Origin: Endomicrobiia bacterium
Lineage (GTDB): Bacteria; Elusimicrobiota; Endomicrobiia; Endomicrobiales; Endomicrobiaceae
Direction of reading: 5' to 3'
Assembly (NCBI GenBank): GCA_025998295.1
Contig: BNVT01000006.1
Location: 1 to 29,293, forward strand
Length of the DNA: 29,293 nucleotides
The position numbers and the translations under genes are program-made. The notes under the pieces were generated by a model. It was not told the DNA's origin, ran no database searches, and saw only the letters and a program-made list of their open reading frames with translations. This document shows, piece by piece, positions 16,269 to 25,195 of this stretch; position 1 is the stretch's first letter, and each line of letters opens with the position of its first letter.

Positions 16269-16789
16269 AGATAAATTTACAAGACTTGGTTTTAAATATC
16301 AAAGCTCTAAAAGCAGGGCAAAAAATTTTGTTTAGCGGAACTATTTATACAGCAAGGGATGCCGCTCATAAAAGAATCATAGATATGCTAGACTGTGGTA
16401 AAGAATTGCCTTTTGATCTAAAAAACGCCGCAATTTACTATTGTGGACCTACACCTGTAAGGCCTGGGGCAGTAATCGGAGCATGCGGCCCGACAACATC
16501 TTCAAGAATGGATATTTTTACAGCAAGAATTTTAAAAGGTGGGGTAAAAATCTTAATAGGCAAAGGCAACAGATCTGATGAAGTGGTTGATTTGATAAAA
16601 CTAAATAACTCTGCATATCTTGTAGCTACAGGCGGTGTTGCAGCTCTTATTTCCAAGACAGTTCAGAAAGCAGAATTGATTGCTTTTGAAGATTTGGGAC
16701 CTGAAGCGATTTACAAACTTGAAGTTAAAGATATGCCGTTAATTGTCGCAATAGACAGCTTAGGAAATAATATTTTAAAGCATAGTTGA
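16265..16789 (+). CDS. Class I fumarate hydratase, beta subunit
   Basis: 174 residues from the ATG at 16265, which overlaps the alpha-subunit stop. It corresponds to the C-terminal half of FumA/FumB. IKALKAGQKILFSGTIYTAR followed by DAAHKRI and YYCGPTPVRPGAVIGACGPTT with SSRMD are the conserved substrate-side segments. ILIGKGNRSDEV and YLVATGGVAALIS follow, and FEDLGPEAIYKLEV is the usual late motif. An earlier in-frame start at 16232 lies within the alpha gene and is unlikely. Together the two subunits make a complete enzyme. Confidence 0.92.
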   Translation: MKINLQDLVLNIKALKAGQKILFSGTIYTARDAAHKRIIDMLDCGKELPFDLKNAAIYYCGPTPVRPGAVIGACGPTTSSRMDIFTARILKGGVKILIGKGNRSDEVVDLIKLNNSAYLVATGGVAALISKTVQKAELIAFEDLGPEAIYKLEVKDMPLIVAIDSLGNNILKHS

Positions 16790-16831
16790 AATTAAAGTGG
16801 CTTTAAATTTTAATAAAGGGTACAGGGTACC

Positions 16832-17626
16832 ATGTTTTTGGCGCTCGACATAGGGAACACAAATATAACTGTTGGTGTGTTTGATGAGGAAAATAGAAAA
16901 GTTTTATCTGATCCTTTAAAGGTTTGGAGAATGTCGACAATAAATGGACAAACTTCAGACGAATATGCAGCAATGCTTATGAATATGTTTTTTTGCTTGG
17001 GATATGACGCAAAAAAAATAACTAATGTTGCTGTTGCAAGTGTTGTCCCATCTTTAAATTCTGCTTTTGAAAAGTTAATAAAAAAATGTTTTAATAAAAA
17101 AGCATTTTTTGTAGGTTATAAAAATTCAGGAGGTTTAATTTTTGCGACTGGAAATCCAAAAGAGGCAGGGGCTGACAGAATTGCAGATGTTGTTGCTGCA
17201 TACTCTATTTACGGCGGGGGCTGTGTTGTTATTGATTTTGGCACAGCGACAACATTTGATTGTATAGATTTAAAAGGAAGATATATTGGCGGGATGATAG
17301 CTCCGGGACCAGCGATTTCAGCGCAAGCTTTAAGTTTAAAAACGGCGCAACTTCCGCAAGTAGAGATGAAAAAGCCTTTCAGGTCGATAGGCACGACGAC
17401 TGTAGAATGTATTCAGTCGGGTCTCTACTTTGGCTATGTAGGACTTGTGAAAGAACTTATCTCAAGAATAAAAAAAGAAATAAAAGTAAACCATATAATT
17501 GCCACAGGAGGTCTGGCAGGCTTGATACTTAGTGAGATAAAAGAAATAAAAGTTATTTTGCCTAACCTGACATTAGAAGGTATACGTATCATATGGGAAA
17601 AAAATAACAGAAGAATTCAAAAGTAA
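16832..17626 (+). CDS. coaX: Type III pantothenate kinase
   Basis: CoaX catalyses the first step of coenzyme A synthesis from pantothenate. It has 264 residues and an ASKHA fold. The N-terminal phosphate loop is LALDIGNTNITVGVFD. TGNPKEAGADRIADVVAAYS contains the G-A-D-R active-site segment. VVIDFGTATTFDCID and GGMIAPGPAISAQALS are further signatures, and IIATGGLAGLI lies near the end. All are intact. It follows fumarase beta by 42 bases and may share its transcript. A signal-peptide-like fragment begins at its 3' end. Confidence 0.95.
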   Translation: MFLALDIGNTNITVGVFDEENRKVLSDPLKVWRMSTINGQTSDEYAAMLMNMFFCLGYDAKKITNVAVASVVPSLNSAFEKLIKKCFNKKAFFVGYKNSGGLIFATGNPKEAGADRIADVVAAYSIYGGGCVVIDFGTATTFDCIDLKGRYIGGMIAPGPAISAQALSLKTAQLPQVEMKKPFRSIGTTTVECIQSGLYFGYVGLVKELISRIKKEIKVNHIIATGGLAGLILSEIKEIKVILPNLTLEGIRIIWEKNNRRIQK

Positions 17627-17748
17627 AGGAGTTGTTTTTGTATTAGCAGCCATGATCTGCAGCTTATTTGCAAATTCACATATTGCTTTTAGTTCTGCCG
17701 ACTAATTCATCTTCTAAAAAAAGCAGCCCAAAGAAGATGTTGTCTTAA
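17619..17748 (+). pseudogene. Remnant of a small secreted protein: signal peptide plus serine/lysine-rich stub
   Basis: A frame starting inside the last codons of coaX reads KSKGVVFVLAAMICSLFANS and HIAFSSAD, a good signal-peptide pattern (basic, hydrophobic, small residues), and stops at TAA 17703-17705. The next frame continues NSSSKKSSPKKMLS to a stop at 17746-17748. No ATG precedes the basic part. This looks like the front of an exported protein broken by a frameshift. It lies in the 241-base gap before bamA. I cannot name the family. Confidence 0.35.
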
Positions 17749-17867
17749 GAAACTTTTTTCATACGTTTTGCCTGATGAGGTTCTGCGTTGTTTTGAGTTT
17801 TTATGCGGTTTTTAATAAAACACGGGTGCAAGGTTTATGCCAATCATATTACAACTAGGAGTTTTTA

Positions 17868-20171
17868 ATGAAAATTCGTTGGGCTTTAGTGTTTTTTATG
17901 ATGTTCTTTACTTCGTACATATGTGCCGCAGAGAGTGGTGTGATAACAAAGGTTGAGGTCAAAGGGAATCGTAACGTAAAAACAGAAAAAATTTTGCGTA
18001 TTACTAAACTCAAGAAAGGCAAACCTTATTCAATGGATGCGGTAAAAAAAGATATCGGTGCTATAAGGTCACTTGATTGTATCGATGATGTTAAATTTTC
18101 TTATGATGAAGGTAAAAGAGTGCTTACTTTTACAGTTGTTGAAAAACGCTACAAAATAGACACTGTTATTTTTAAAGGTAATTCTGAAAAATTTACTACA
18201 GGAAAGCTTAGAGACATAAGTTTATTAAAAAAAGGAGAACATTACGATAATTCAAATTTTGACAAAACAAAGGAAAAGATACTCAAGCACTACAAAGATA
18301 ATGGTTATAGTAACTGCCACATTCAAGGCTATCCTATAGATAACTTGGATACGAATAGAGTGATAGTAACGTTCCTTATAACAGAAAACCATCAAGCTCT
18401 TATAGGGGGAGTTGATATTAAGGGCGTTAATTCTTTTGAAAAAAAGAAAATTCTTGGCCTTATGAGAAAAATAAAAGAGGGAAAAGTATATTTAGAGGAA
18501 TTTCTTGAAGAAGATAAATCCAAAATAGAAGAATTTTATAAAGAGAATGGATTTATGTATTATAAGCTTGTTTCTTCACCTACTATATATAACAAAGAAA
18601 AAACAAAAGTATTTTTAACTTTGAACATCAGTGAAGGCAGTAAGTATAAAATAGGTAAAATAACTTATAATGATGATCTTGGTGTTGATGACGAGGAAAT
18701 TAAAAAGCTGATTAAACTTAAAGAAAATCAGTTTTTCAGCGATAATGAAATTTATAAGACTGAGGTTAATATTCGTGATTTCTATGCCAATAGAGGATAT
18801 CTTTATGCCCGTATAGATCATAGCTTTAATCAAGATGTAACAAATAATGGTACTGTCGATATTAATTTTTCGATACAGAAAAATCATCCTGTTTATGTTG
18901 GTAGTATTAATATAGACGGGCTTGAGGGTACAGAAAGAAGCTTTGTAGAGAGAGAACTTCTTTTAAAACAAGGTGATTTATTGGAGGCCAATAAACTTAC
19001 CAGAAGCATACAAAAACTTAACAATTTAGGTTTTGTTAAAGTTGTCGAACATCATCAGGTCCCTGTTGTTGCGGGGGGAAAGTCTAATATGGTGGATTTA
19101 ATTTTAGATATCGCAGAATCAAGTCCCGCGAATATTTCCGCTAACATTGGCGCAAGCATAACAAAAAGATGCTGGAGTTTTCTTGGAGAAGCACGGGTTG
19201 AACATAAGAACTTATTTGGGCGGGGGCAAACAGTTAGTGCATATACTGTAACTGACATGGAACAAAAAAATAAATTTACTTGTGGGCTAGATTGGGAAGA
19301 GCCGTGGGTTTTAAACAAAAACGCGAGTTTATCTGCGGGATGTTTTTATATTATAGGTAAAGAAGATCTTGATGACATAGCTGACGCTTATAAAGAAAAA
19401 ACATTTGGCTTCAAATTTGTAGTAGGACATAGAATAGACGAAAACATGTGTTTTTCAGGTGGGTATAAATTTGAGCATGTTAGATCTTTTGATGTAAAAG
19501 AAAAAGCAAGAGATGTGACAAATGCTTATTATGATACGCTAAAACCAAAAGATACAACAAAAATATCCAGTATTCTTGGAGACTATGTATACGACTCAAG
19601 GGATTATTATCTTGATCCTTCAACAGGCAACTATAGTCGCTTGGACGCGCAGTTAGCTAGTAGTCTTTTAGTCGGGGATGTAAATTTTTTAGAATTGGGT
19701 GGAAAGACAACTTGGTATTTTCCTACATTTTGGAAATTTGTATTAAGCATTGGTATGGAAGGACGTATGGTTATGTCTTATGGAGACCAGAGACAAGTTC
19801 CTATAAATAGGAGGTTTTGTTATTCGGAAGGCTTCGTGAGAGGTTATGATGAAAAAGGTGAAATAGGTCATAAGCTTGGCGGTAGAATTAAAGGACTAAT
19901 GAATATTGAATATAAATTTCCTATATTTCCTCTGCAAGATGACAAAACTATTATTCAAGGTATTGTGTTCTCTGACATTGGAGGTATTTGGAATGATTGG
20001 AAAGACATTAGTTTTAAGATAGGATCAGAAAACAATAATTTGCATTCCTCATTGGGTTTTGGAATAAGATTTATAACTCCGTGGGGCCATTTCAGATTTG
20101 ATACTGCTTGGGGGTTCAATCATCTCGATTCTAACAAAGGACATTGGTCACTTAGAATTTCTAACAAGTAA
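17868..20171 (+). CDS. bamA: Outer membrane protein assembly factor BamA
   Basis: 767 residues, with AGGAG at good spacing before the ATG. The signal peptide is about 1-20 (MKIRWALVFFMMFFTSYICA). Five POTRA-type repeats span about 25-355, each with an alpha/beta pattern and G-N/G-V-x-x-F/T-like turns (VKGNRNVKTEKILR, FKGNSEKFTTGKLR, IKGVNSFEKKKIL, then NIDGLEGTERSFVERELLL). The C-terminal beta-barrel includes EHKNLFGRGQTVS and the diagnostic VRGYDEKGEIG loop, and ends in alternating strands. BamA folds and inserts outer membrane proteins, so the cell keeps an outer membrane. It opens the envelope cluster, followed by a decayed piece resembling skp and then lpxD, the order seen in many Gram-negative bacteria. 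Confidence 0.95.
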   Translation: MKIRWALVFFMMFFTSYICAAESGVITKVEVKGNRNVKTEKILRITKLKKGKPYSMDAVKKDIGAIRSLDCIDDVKFSYDEGKRVLTFTVVEKRYKIDTVIFKGNSEKFTTGKLRDISLLKKGEHYDNSNFDKTKEKILKHYKDNGYSNCHIQGYPIDNLDTNRVIVTFLITENHQALIGGVDIKGVNSFEKKKILGLMRKIKEGKVYLEEFLEEDKSKIEEFYKENGFMYYKLVSSPTIYNKEKTKVFLTLNISEGSKYKIGKITYNDDLGVDDEEIKKLIKLKENQFFSDNEIYKTEVNIRDFYANRGYLYARIDHSFNQDVTNNGTVDINFSIQKNHPVYVGSINIDGLEGTERSFVERELLLKQGDLLEANKLTRSIQKLNNLGFVKVVEHHQVPVVAGGKSNMVDLILDIAESSPANISANIGASITKRCWSFLGEARVEHKNLFGRGQTVSAYTVTDMEQKNKFTCGLDWEEPWVLNKNASLSAGCFYIIGKEDLDDIADAYKEKTFGFKFVVGHRIDENMCFSGGYKFEHVRSFDVKEKARDVTNAYYDTLKPKDTTKISSILGDYVYDSRDYYLDPSTGNYSRLDAQLASSLLVGDVNFLELGGKTTWYFPTFWKFVLSIGMEGRMVMSYGDQRQVPINRRFCYSEGFVRGYDEKGEIGHKLGGRIKGLMNIEYKFPIFPLQDDKTIIQGIVFSDIGGIWNDWKDISFKIGSENNNLHSSLGFGIRFITPWGHFRFDTAWGFNHLDSNKGHWSLRISNK

Positions 20172-20189
20172 AACAGTTAAAATAGGTAG

Positions 20190-20294
20190 GTGCTGTTGGA
20201 GGTTTGCAGGAGTATTTTTGGAAGAATTCTTCATGTTGGTATGGAGAAAGTATTCGACTCGCATCCAAAAACTCTTCAAATATACTGCAAATAG
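20190..20294 (+). pseudogene. Likely remnant of periplasmic chaperone Skp/OmpH
   Basis: Between bamA and lpxD a 34-codon frame reads VLLEVCRSIFGRILHVGMEK, then VFDSHPKTLQIY, and stops at 20292-20294. The H-V-x-M-E-K-V-F-D-x-x-P-K-T pattern resembles the start of mature Skp/OmpH proteins (A-Y-V-D-M-Q-K-V-F-x-x-x-P-x-x), preceded by what could be a worn signal peptide. Skp lies exactly between bamA and lpxD in many Gram-negative genomes. The rest of the gene is missing, so the chaperone was probably lost here. The match is short but supported by position. Confidence 0.5.
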
Positions 20295-20321
20295 GGTTAT
20301 AAAATGGCAAAGGACGTATAA

Positions 20322-21356
20322 ATGGAACTTACGGCATCAGAACTTGCAGTGATTGTTGAAGGTGAGCTTATCGGGGATAGAAATGTTATTTTAACTGGTG
20401 CTAACGATATTTCTGAAGCAAAAAAAAATGAAATTTCTTTTCTGGGAAATTTGAAATATTTTACCGAAGCGCTAAAGACTGAGGCTGGTATAATTTTTGT
20501 TGCGGACGATACTGACATTTCAAAGTTTCAAAATAAAAATATTATAAAAGTTTCAAATCCTCAATACGCTTATACTAAAGTACTTTCTATTATCGAGAAA
20601 GAACAATTATGTCCAATAGAAAAAAATGTACATAAGTCGGTTTTTATAGCAGGTGATGCGAAAGTAGGTAAGAGCGCCTATATTGGGCATAATGTTGTAA
20701 TTGAATCAGGAGTTGAAATCGGGGACGATGCAAAAATATTTCCTAATGTTTACATAGGTAAAGGTGTAAAAATTGGCAAAGACTGTCTTGTATATCCCAA
20801 TGTTGTTATAAGGGAAAATACAGTAATTGGCAATAGGATTATTATTCAACCCGGTGCTGTTATAGGCGGCGATGGTTTTGGTTTTGTTTCTATTGAAGGC
20901 AAAGCACAAAAAGTTCCGCATATGGGACATGTTGAGATAGGCGATGATGTTGAAATTGGTGCAAATACTACAATCGACAGAGCCACTACCGGTGCTACAA
21001 AAATAGGAAGCGGCACAAAAATAGATAACCTTGTTCAGATAGCCCACAATGTTACCATTGGCGAAAACTGTATGATTGTTGCGCAGACAGGAATATCCGG
21101 GTCAACACATTTGGGAAATAATGTTATCGTCGGTGGACAGACAGGACTCGTGGGGCATTTAAAAATAGGAAATAATGTTACTATTGCAAGCCAATCAGGT
21201 ATTTCAGGAAATATTCAAGATAATGAGCAAGTAGGTGGCAACCCTATGGCTAATATTAAACAAAGTATAAAGATAAGAACTTTAATGAGAAAATTACCTG
21301 ATATGTATCAAGATCTAAAAAAATTAAAAAAAGCTTTGGAGGATAAGCACAGTTAA
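20322..21356 (+). CDS. lpxD: UDP-3-O-acyl-glucosamine N-acyltransferase
   Basis: LpxD adds the second 3-hydroxyacyl chain, to the 2-amino group, in lipid A synthesis. It has 344 residues. The N-terminal uridine-binding domain is at about 1-100 ([18 protein letters not shown]). A long left-handed beta-helix of hexapeptide repeats follows ([20 protein letters not shown]). [20 protein letters not shown] and [20 protein letters not shown] are diagnostic of LpxD, and [14 protein letters not shown] carries the catalytic histidine. A C-terminal helix ends the protein. The next gene, lpxC-fabZ, begins two bases after its stop codon ends, indicating one operon. Confidence 0.96.
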   Translation: MELTASELAVIVEGELIGDRNVILTGANDISEAKKNEISFLGNLKYFTEALKTEAGIIFVADDTDISKFQNKNIIKVSNPQYAYTKVLSIIEKEQLCPIEKNVHKSVFIAGDAKVGKSAYIGHNVVIESGVEIGDDAKIFPNVYIGKGVKIGKDCLVYPNVVIRENTVIGNRIIIQPGAVIGGDGFGFVSIEGKAQKVPHMGHVEIGDDVEIGANTTIDRATTGATKIGSGTKIDNLVQIAHNVTIGENCMIVAQTGISGSTHLGNNVIVGGQTGLVGHLKIGNNVTIASQSGISGNIQDNEQVGGNPMANIKQSIKIRTLMRKLPDMYQDLKKLKKALEDKHS

Positions 21357-21357
21357 C

Positions 21358-22701
21358 ATGGCAAATCAAACGACTATTTCAAAAGAGATTTCAGTTGATG
21401 GTGTGGGTCTTCATACTGGTAATAAGAACATAGTAACTTTTAAACCAGCTCCTCATGCAGGTTATGGCATTAGATTTATAAGAACAGATTTGCAAGAGAA
21501 ACATGAAATTGAAGCTATTTGGTCTAATGCCGTTGTAGATTTGGCCATAAGAGGAAGTGTTATAGAAAAGAATGGCGTACGTGTTCATACTATCGAGCAT
21601 ATAATGTCTGCGTGTTTTGCTCTTGGGATTGATAATTTAATTATAGAAGTAAATAATAATGAGCCACCTATTTTAGATGGTGGTTCAAAAATATTTGCAG
21701 AAACTATTTTGAGAGGGGGGATGAAGGAATTCAATGCTCCTAAAGAATATTATACTATCAAAGAACCTGTTCACTTTGAATCAGAAAAAACAAAAATATC
21801 AGCTTATCCGTCGGATCATCTTGAAATAGAGTGTACTATAGGTTTTGATCATCCCTTTTTAAAGTTTCAGCAAATGACTATAAAAAATTTAAATAAAGAT
21901 GATTATTTAAGTTGTATTGCTTCCGCCAAAACATTTTGTTTCGACTATGAAATAGAATCTCTCCAAAAGAATGGACTCGCTTTAGGCGGATCTATGGATA
22001 ATGCAATAGTTATAGGTTTGGATGGTATACGTAATAAAGAACCTTTGCGTTACAGCGATGAATTCGTGAGACATAAAATTTTAGATTTGATAGGCGATCT
22101 ATATTTGGCCAGCAAACCCATAAAGGCTAGGATTGTTGCCGATAAACCAGGGCATCAAAATAATATAAGTTTTTTAAAGGAATTTTTGAAGAAAGCTGTT
22201 ATCGAAAAAGATAAAGATGTGCAAGAGTATTCGGATAATAATACGCAACAAACAGGGACAGGAAGAATCTTAAATCATGAAGAAATTTTAAAATATATAC
22301 CTCATAGGCATCCATTTTTGATGATAGATAAAGTAAAAATAGATACGGAAATTCCAAAAAAAGCTGTAGGATATAAGTGTGTTAGTGGTAATGAAGATTT
22401 TTTCCAGGGGCATTTTCCGGGGGCACCTATAATGCCCGGAGTTTTGATTATTGAAGCAATGGCTCAGACTTCTTGTGTTATGTTTCTTTCAAGACCTAAA
22501 ATGCAAGGATATCTCGCTTATTTTATGTCCATAGATAAAGCAAAGTTTCGCAGACCTGTAAAGCCGGGTGATATGCTTGAATTGCATGTGGAAATAGTAA
22601 AAGACGGAGGAATGCGCGGTAAAATGGAAGGCAAAGCTTATATTAACGGAAATTTAATGGCAGAAGCTGAATTTGCGTTTATTCTTGTTGGTAGGCAATA
22701 G
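21358..22701 (+). CDS. lpxC-fabZ: Bifunctional UDP-3-O-acyl-GlcNAc deacetylase / 3-hydroxyacyl-ACP dehydratase
   Basis: 447 residues, two enzymes in one chain. Residues 1-285 are LpxC, the zinc deacetylase that commits to lipid A. ISVDGVGLHTG opens it, with zinc and catalytic motifs VHTIEHIMSA, EFVRHKILDLIGDLYLA and DKPGHQNN. After a short polar linker (about 285-300), residues 301-447 are FabZ: ILKYIPHRHPFLMIDKV, and GHFPGAPIMPGVLIIEAMAQ with the catalytic histidine and glutamate. FabZ dehydrates 3-hydroxyacyl-ACP and so competes with LpxA/LpxD for the same precursor. Fusion fixes the two activities at equal amounts. The same fusion is known from Bacteroidetes and some other phyla, so it is lineage-informative but not new. 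All key residues are intact. Confidence 0.96.
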   Translation: MANQTTISKEISVDGVGLHTGNKNIVTFKPAPHAGYGIRFIRTDLQEKHEIEAIWSNAVVDLAIRGSVIEKNGVRVHTIEHIMSACFALGIDNLIIEVNNNEPPILDGGSKIFAETILRGGMKEFNAPKEYYTIKEPVHFESEKTKISAYPSDHLEIECTIGFDHPFLKFQQMTIKNLNKDDYLSCIASAKTFCFDYEIESLQKNGLALGGSMDNAIVIGLDGIRNKEPLRYSDEFVRHKILDLIGDLYLASKPIKARIVADKPGHQNNISFLKEFLKKAVIEKDKDVQEYSDNNTQQTGTGRILNHEEILKYIPHRHPFLMIDKVKIDTEIPKKAVGYKCVSGNEDFFQGHFPGAPIMPGVLIIEAMAQTSCVMFLSRPKMQGYLAYFMSIDKAKFRRPVKPGDMLELHVEIVKDGGMRGKMEGKAYINGNLMAEAEFAFILVGRQ

Positions 22702-22764
22702 AATATTCACAATTTAAGAAAACTATAAATGAAAGCACAATATTATAGCGAGGGATGCTGTTAT

Positions 22765-23529
22765 ATGGTACATCAAACAGCTGTAATTGATAAAAGCGCA
22801 GTTATTGAAGAAAATGTCGAAATAGGACCGTATGTTATCATAGGACCTGAAACGGTTGTAAAAAGCGGAACTAAAATACATGGGCAGTCGGTAATTGAGT
22901 ACTCCGAAATTGGCAGCAATTGTGAGATTTTTAATTTTGCGTCAATAGGCAAATGCCCTCAAGATTTGAAATATCATGCTGAAAAAACAAAGGTTATTGT
23001 CGGAGACGGTACTACAATCAGAGAAGGTGTTACCTTAAATAGAGGTACTGCGGCTGCAGGCCAAACCATTGTTGGTAAAAATTGTTTGATTATGTCGTGC
23101 GCTCATATAGCGCATGACTGCGCGATAGGCGATGGTGCTATAATCGGCTACTCAACGGGACTTGCAGGGCATGTTGAAATAGGCAATAGTGCAATTTTAA
23201 GCGCAAGTATAGGCGTACATCAATTTTGTAAAATTGGGAATTCTGCAATGGTTGCTGCGGGCGCAATGGTGAGTATGGATATTATGCCTTATGTAACAGC
23301 TCACGGCGACAGGGCAACTCTTGTGGGGTTAAACCTTATTGGTCTTAAGAGAAAAAAAATAAAACTTTCAGGAATTGAAGATATAAAGATGGCTTATAGA
23401 ACTTTATTTATGTCGAAATTGACTTTAGAAGATGCGATTATAAAACTAGGAGATTTAACATCCCCTTATATTAAAGATATAACAACTTTTGTAAGGAATT
23501 CTCAAAGAGGAATTGCAAGACCAAAGTAA
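22765..23529 (+). CDS. lpxA: UDP-N-acetylglucosamine acyltransferase LpxA (first copy)
   Basis: The first acylation of lipid A: transfer of a 3-hydroxyacyl chain from ACP to position 3 of UDP-GlcNAc. I place the start at the ATG at 22765 (MVHQTAVIDKSAVI), preceded by AGGGA; an ATG at 22729 in the same frame would add 12 unlike residues. This gives 254 residues: hexapeptide-repeat beta-helix, the catalytic histidine in SCAHIAHDCAIGD (H117), GVHQFCKIG and a C-terminal helical domain with LVGLNLIGLKRKKI. A second, clearly related copy follows 23 bases later. Which copy uses UDP-GlcNAc and which, if any, uses the 3-amino sugar is not visible. Confidence 0.94.
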   Translation: MVHQTAVIDKSAVIEENVEIGPYVIIGPETVVKSGTKIHGQSVIEYSEIGSNCEIFNFASIGKCPQDLKYHAEKTKVIVGDGTTIREGVTLNRGTAAAGQTIVGKNCLIMSCAHIAHDCAIGDGAIIGYSTGLAGHVEIGNSAILSASIGVHQFCKIGNSAMVAAGAMVSMDIMPYVTAHGDRATLVGLNLIGLKRKKIKLSGIEDIKMAYRTLFMSKLTLEDAIIKLGDLTSPYIKDITTFVRNSQRGIARPK

Positions 23530-23552
23530 AAAATAATACAGGGGAGATTTAT

Positions 23553-24308
23553 ATGATACATCAAACTGCCATAATTGATAGGACTGCTATTATTGGAAAT
23601 GATGTAGAGATTGGCGCTTATACTGTGATAGGCAAAAACGTGGTAATTGGCAAAGGGACAATGATAGGTTCAAATGCTTACATAGAGTATGCTGAAATTG
23701 GCAAGAACTGTAGAATTTATAATTCAGCTTCGATAGGTACGCCTCCTCAGGATTTAAGTTATAATAACGAGCCTTCAAAAGTTTATGTTGGTGACGGCAC
23801 TGTGGTTAGAGAGTTTGTGACTTTTAACAGAGGTACAAAAAAGACAATAATCGGTAAAAATTGTTATTTTATGATATCATCACACGTTGCTCACGACTGT
23901 CAGGTTGGAGATAATGTTGTTATGGCTAATTGTTCTGCCGCTGCGGGACATGTTAAAATAGGGGATAGTGCTTTTATTAGCGGACTTGTTGGCATTCATC
24001 AATTTACAAATATCGGGAATGGGACAATGACAGGTGTTGGAGCTGCTGTTACTATGGATATAATTCCGTATGCTCTATGTGCCGGATATAGAGCAAGACT
24101 TGTCGGTCTAAATTTAGTAGGTATGAAAAGAAGAAAAATGCCGTCAGAGGATATTTTTGCAGTAAAAGAAGCCTACCGTACGCTCTTTATGTCTAAACTT
24201 TTAATTCAAGATGCTTTGGCAAAAATAGAACAGAGCAAGTCTGTTTATGTACAGGAAATAATTGAATTCATAAAAAATTCAAAAAGAGGGATAGCAAGAC
24301 CTGATTAA
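23553..24308 (+). CDS. LpxA-type UDP-sugar acyltransferase (second copy)
   Basis: 251 residues, starting MIHQTAIIDRTAIIGNDVEI after a GGGGAG ribosome site. It has the same hexapeptide helix and C-terminal domain as its neighbour (both end NSQRGIARPK/NSKRGIARPD) and keeps the catalytic histidine (SSHVAHDCQVGD, H114), GIHQFTNIG and LVGLNLVGMKRRKM. It therefore looks active, not decayed. The two copies differ at several positions between the repeats. Tandem duplication next to gnnB/gnnA-like genes suggests the copies diverged in sugar or chain preference. This is inference; the sequence shows only that two intact copies exist. Confidence 0.9.
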   Translation: MIHQTAIIDRTAIIGNDVEIGAYTVIGKNVVIGKGTMIGSNAYIEYAEIGKNCRIYNSASIGTPPQDLSYNNEPSKVYVGDGTVVREFVTFNRGTKKTIIGKNCYFMISSHVAHDCQVGDNVVMANCSAAAGHVKIGDSAFISGLVGIHQFTNIGNGTMTGVGAAVTMDIIPYALCAGYRARLVGLNLVGMKRRKMPSEDIFAVKEAYRTLFMSKLLIQDALAKIEQSKSVYVQEIIEFIKNSKRGIARPD

Positions 24309-24318
24309 ACTCTAAGTA

Positions 24319-24364
24319 GACAAAGCAAAAAGCGAAAAATCATCAAAAAAGACAAAGCAAAGAG
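24319..24364 (+). repeat. Short direct repeat upstream of lpxI
   Basis: GACAAAGCAAAAAG at 24319-24332 and GACAAAGCAAAGAG at 24351-24364 lie in the 62-base gap before lpxI, with 32 bases between starts. The second copy is next to the start codon at 24371 and may supply the purine-rich ribosome binding stretch. Confidence 0.35.
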
Positions 24365-24370
24365 TGTTAA

Positions 24371-25171
24371 ATGGAAAGTATAGGTTTGATATCGGGTAAT
24401 AATAGATTTCCATTTTTAGTTGCCCAAGAAATAAAAAAAGGTGGCAATAGGGTTGTTTGTATTGCGTTAAAAGAAGAAGCGAATCCCGAATTAGAAAGAA
24501 TTTGCGATAAGATTTATTGGCTTTCTGTCGGTAAGTTTCAGAAAATTATAGATGTTTTAAAAAATGAAAATGTAAAAACCGTTATAATGGCAGGACAGGT
24601 AAAACACGGTATAATTTATTCTGCTATTGGTATGGATTGGCGCGCTATTAAAGTAATGGGTAGTTTAGTCAATAAAAAGGCAGATACCATTTTAAAAGCT
24701 ATTGCAAACGAGTTTGAAAATGATGGAATGCATTTAATACCGTCTCATGCTTATTTAACATCTTTACTTGCTCCAAAAGGTTTAATATCTGGGAAGAAAC
24801 TTTCTTCGGATGAAAGTAAAGATATGGAGTTTGGATATAAAATAGCAAAGGCCGTAGCAGGTTTTGATATTGGACAGACTGTTGTAGTAAAAGATAAATC
24901 TATTCTTGCCGTTGAATCTATCGAGGGTACTGACGAATGTATTAAACGTGCATATAAACTCGGAGGAGAAAATTCGATAGTTGTTAAAGTTGCAAAACCA
25001 AATCAAGATTTTAGGTTCGATGTGCCTGTGATAGGTGCTAATACTATTGATACTTTAAAAGAAAATAAAGTACGAGCGATAGTGATAGAAACCGGTGTAA
25101 CCTTAATGTTAGATAAAGATGAAATTATAGAGAAAGCAAAAAGAGCAGGGGTAACTATACTTGGTATATAA
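24371..25171 (+). CDS. lpxI: UDP-2,3-diacylglucosamine hydrolase, LpxI type
   Basis: LpxI cleaves UDP-2,3-diacylglucosamine to lipid X and UMP, replacing the unrelated LpxH used by E. coli. It has 266 residues. The start is SIGLISGNNRFPFLVAQEIK. The N-terminal domain includes VIMAGQVKHGIIYS, and the C-terminal catalytic domain (formerly DUF1009) has AKAVAGFDIGQTVVVKDKSI, AVESIEGTDECIKRA, VVKVAKPNQDFRFDVPVIGA and a final VIETGVTLMLDKDEI. These are the signature blocks. Its presence between lpxA and lpxB completes the route to the lipid A disaccharide. Confidence 0.94.
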   Translation: MESIGLISGNNRFPFLVAQEIKKGGNRVVCIALKEEANPELERICDKIYWLSVGKFQKIIDVLKNENVKTVIMAGQVKHGIIYSAIGMDWRAIKVMGSLVNKKADTILKAIANEFENDGMHLIPSHAYLTSLLAPKGLISGKKLSSDESKDMEFGYKIAKAVAGFDIGQTVVVKDKSILAVESIEGTDECIKRAYKLGGENSIVVKVAKPNQDFRFDVPVIGANTIDTLKENKVRAIVIETGVTLMLDKDEIIEKAKRAGVTILGI

Positions 25172-25195
25172 AGAAAACATAAGGAATTAGAAGGC

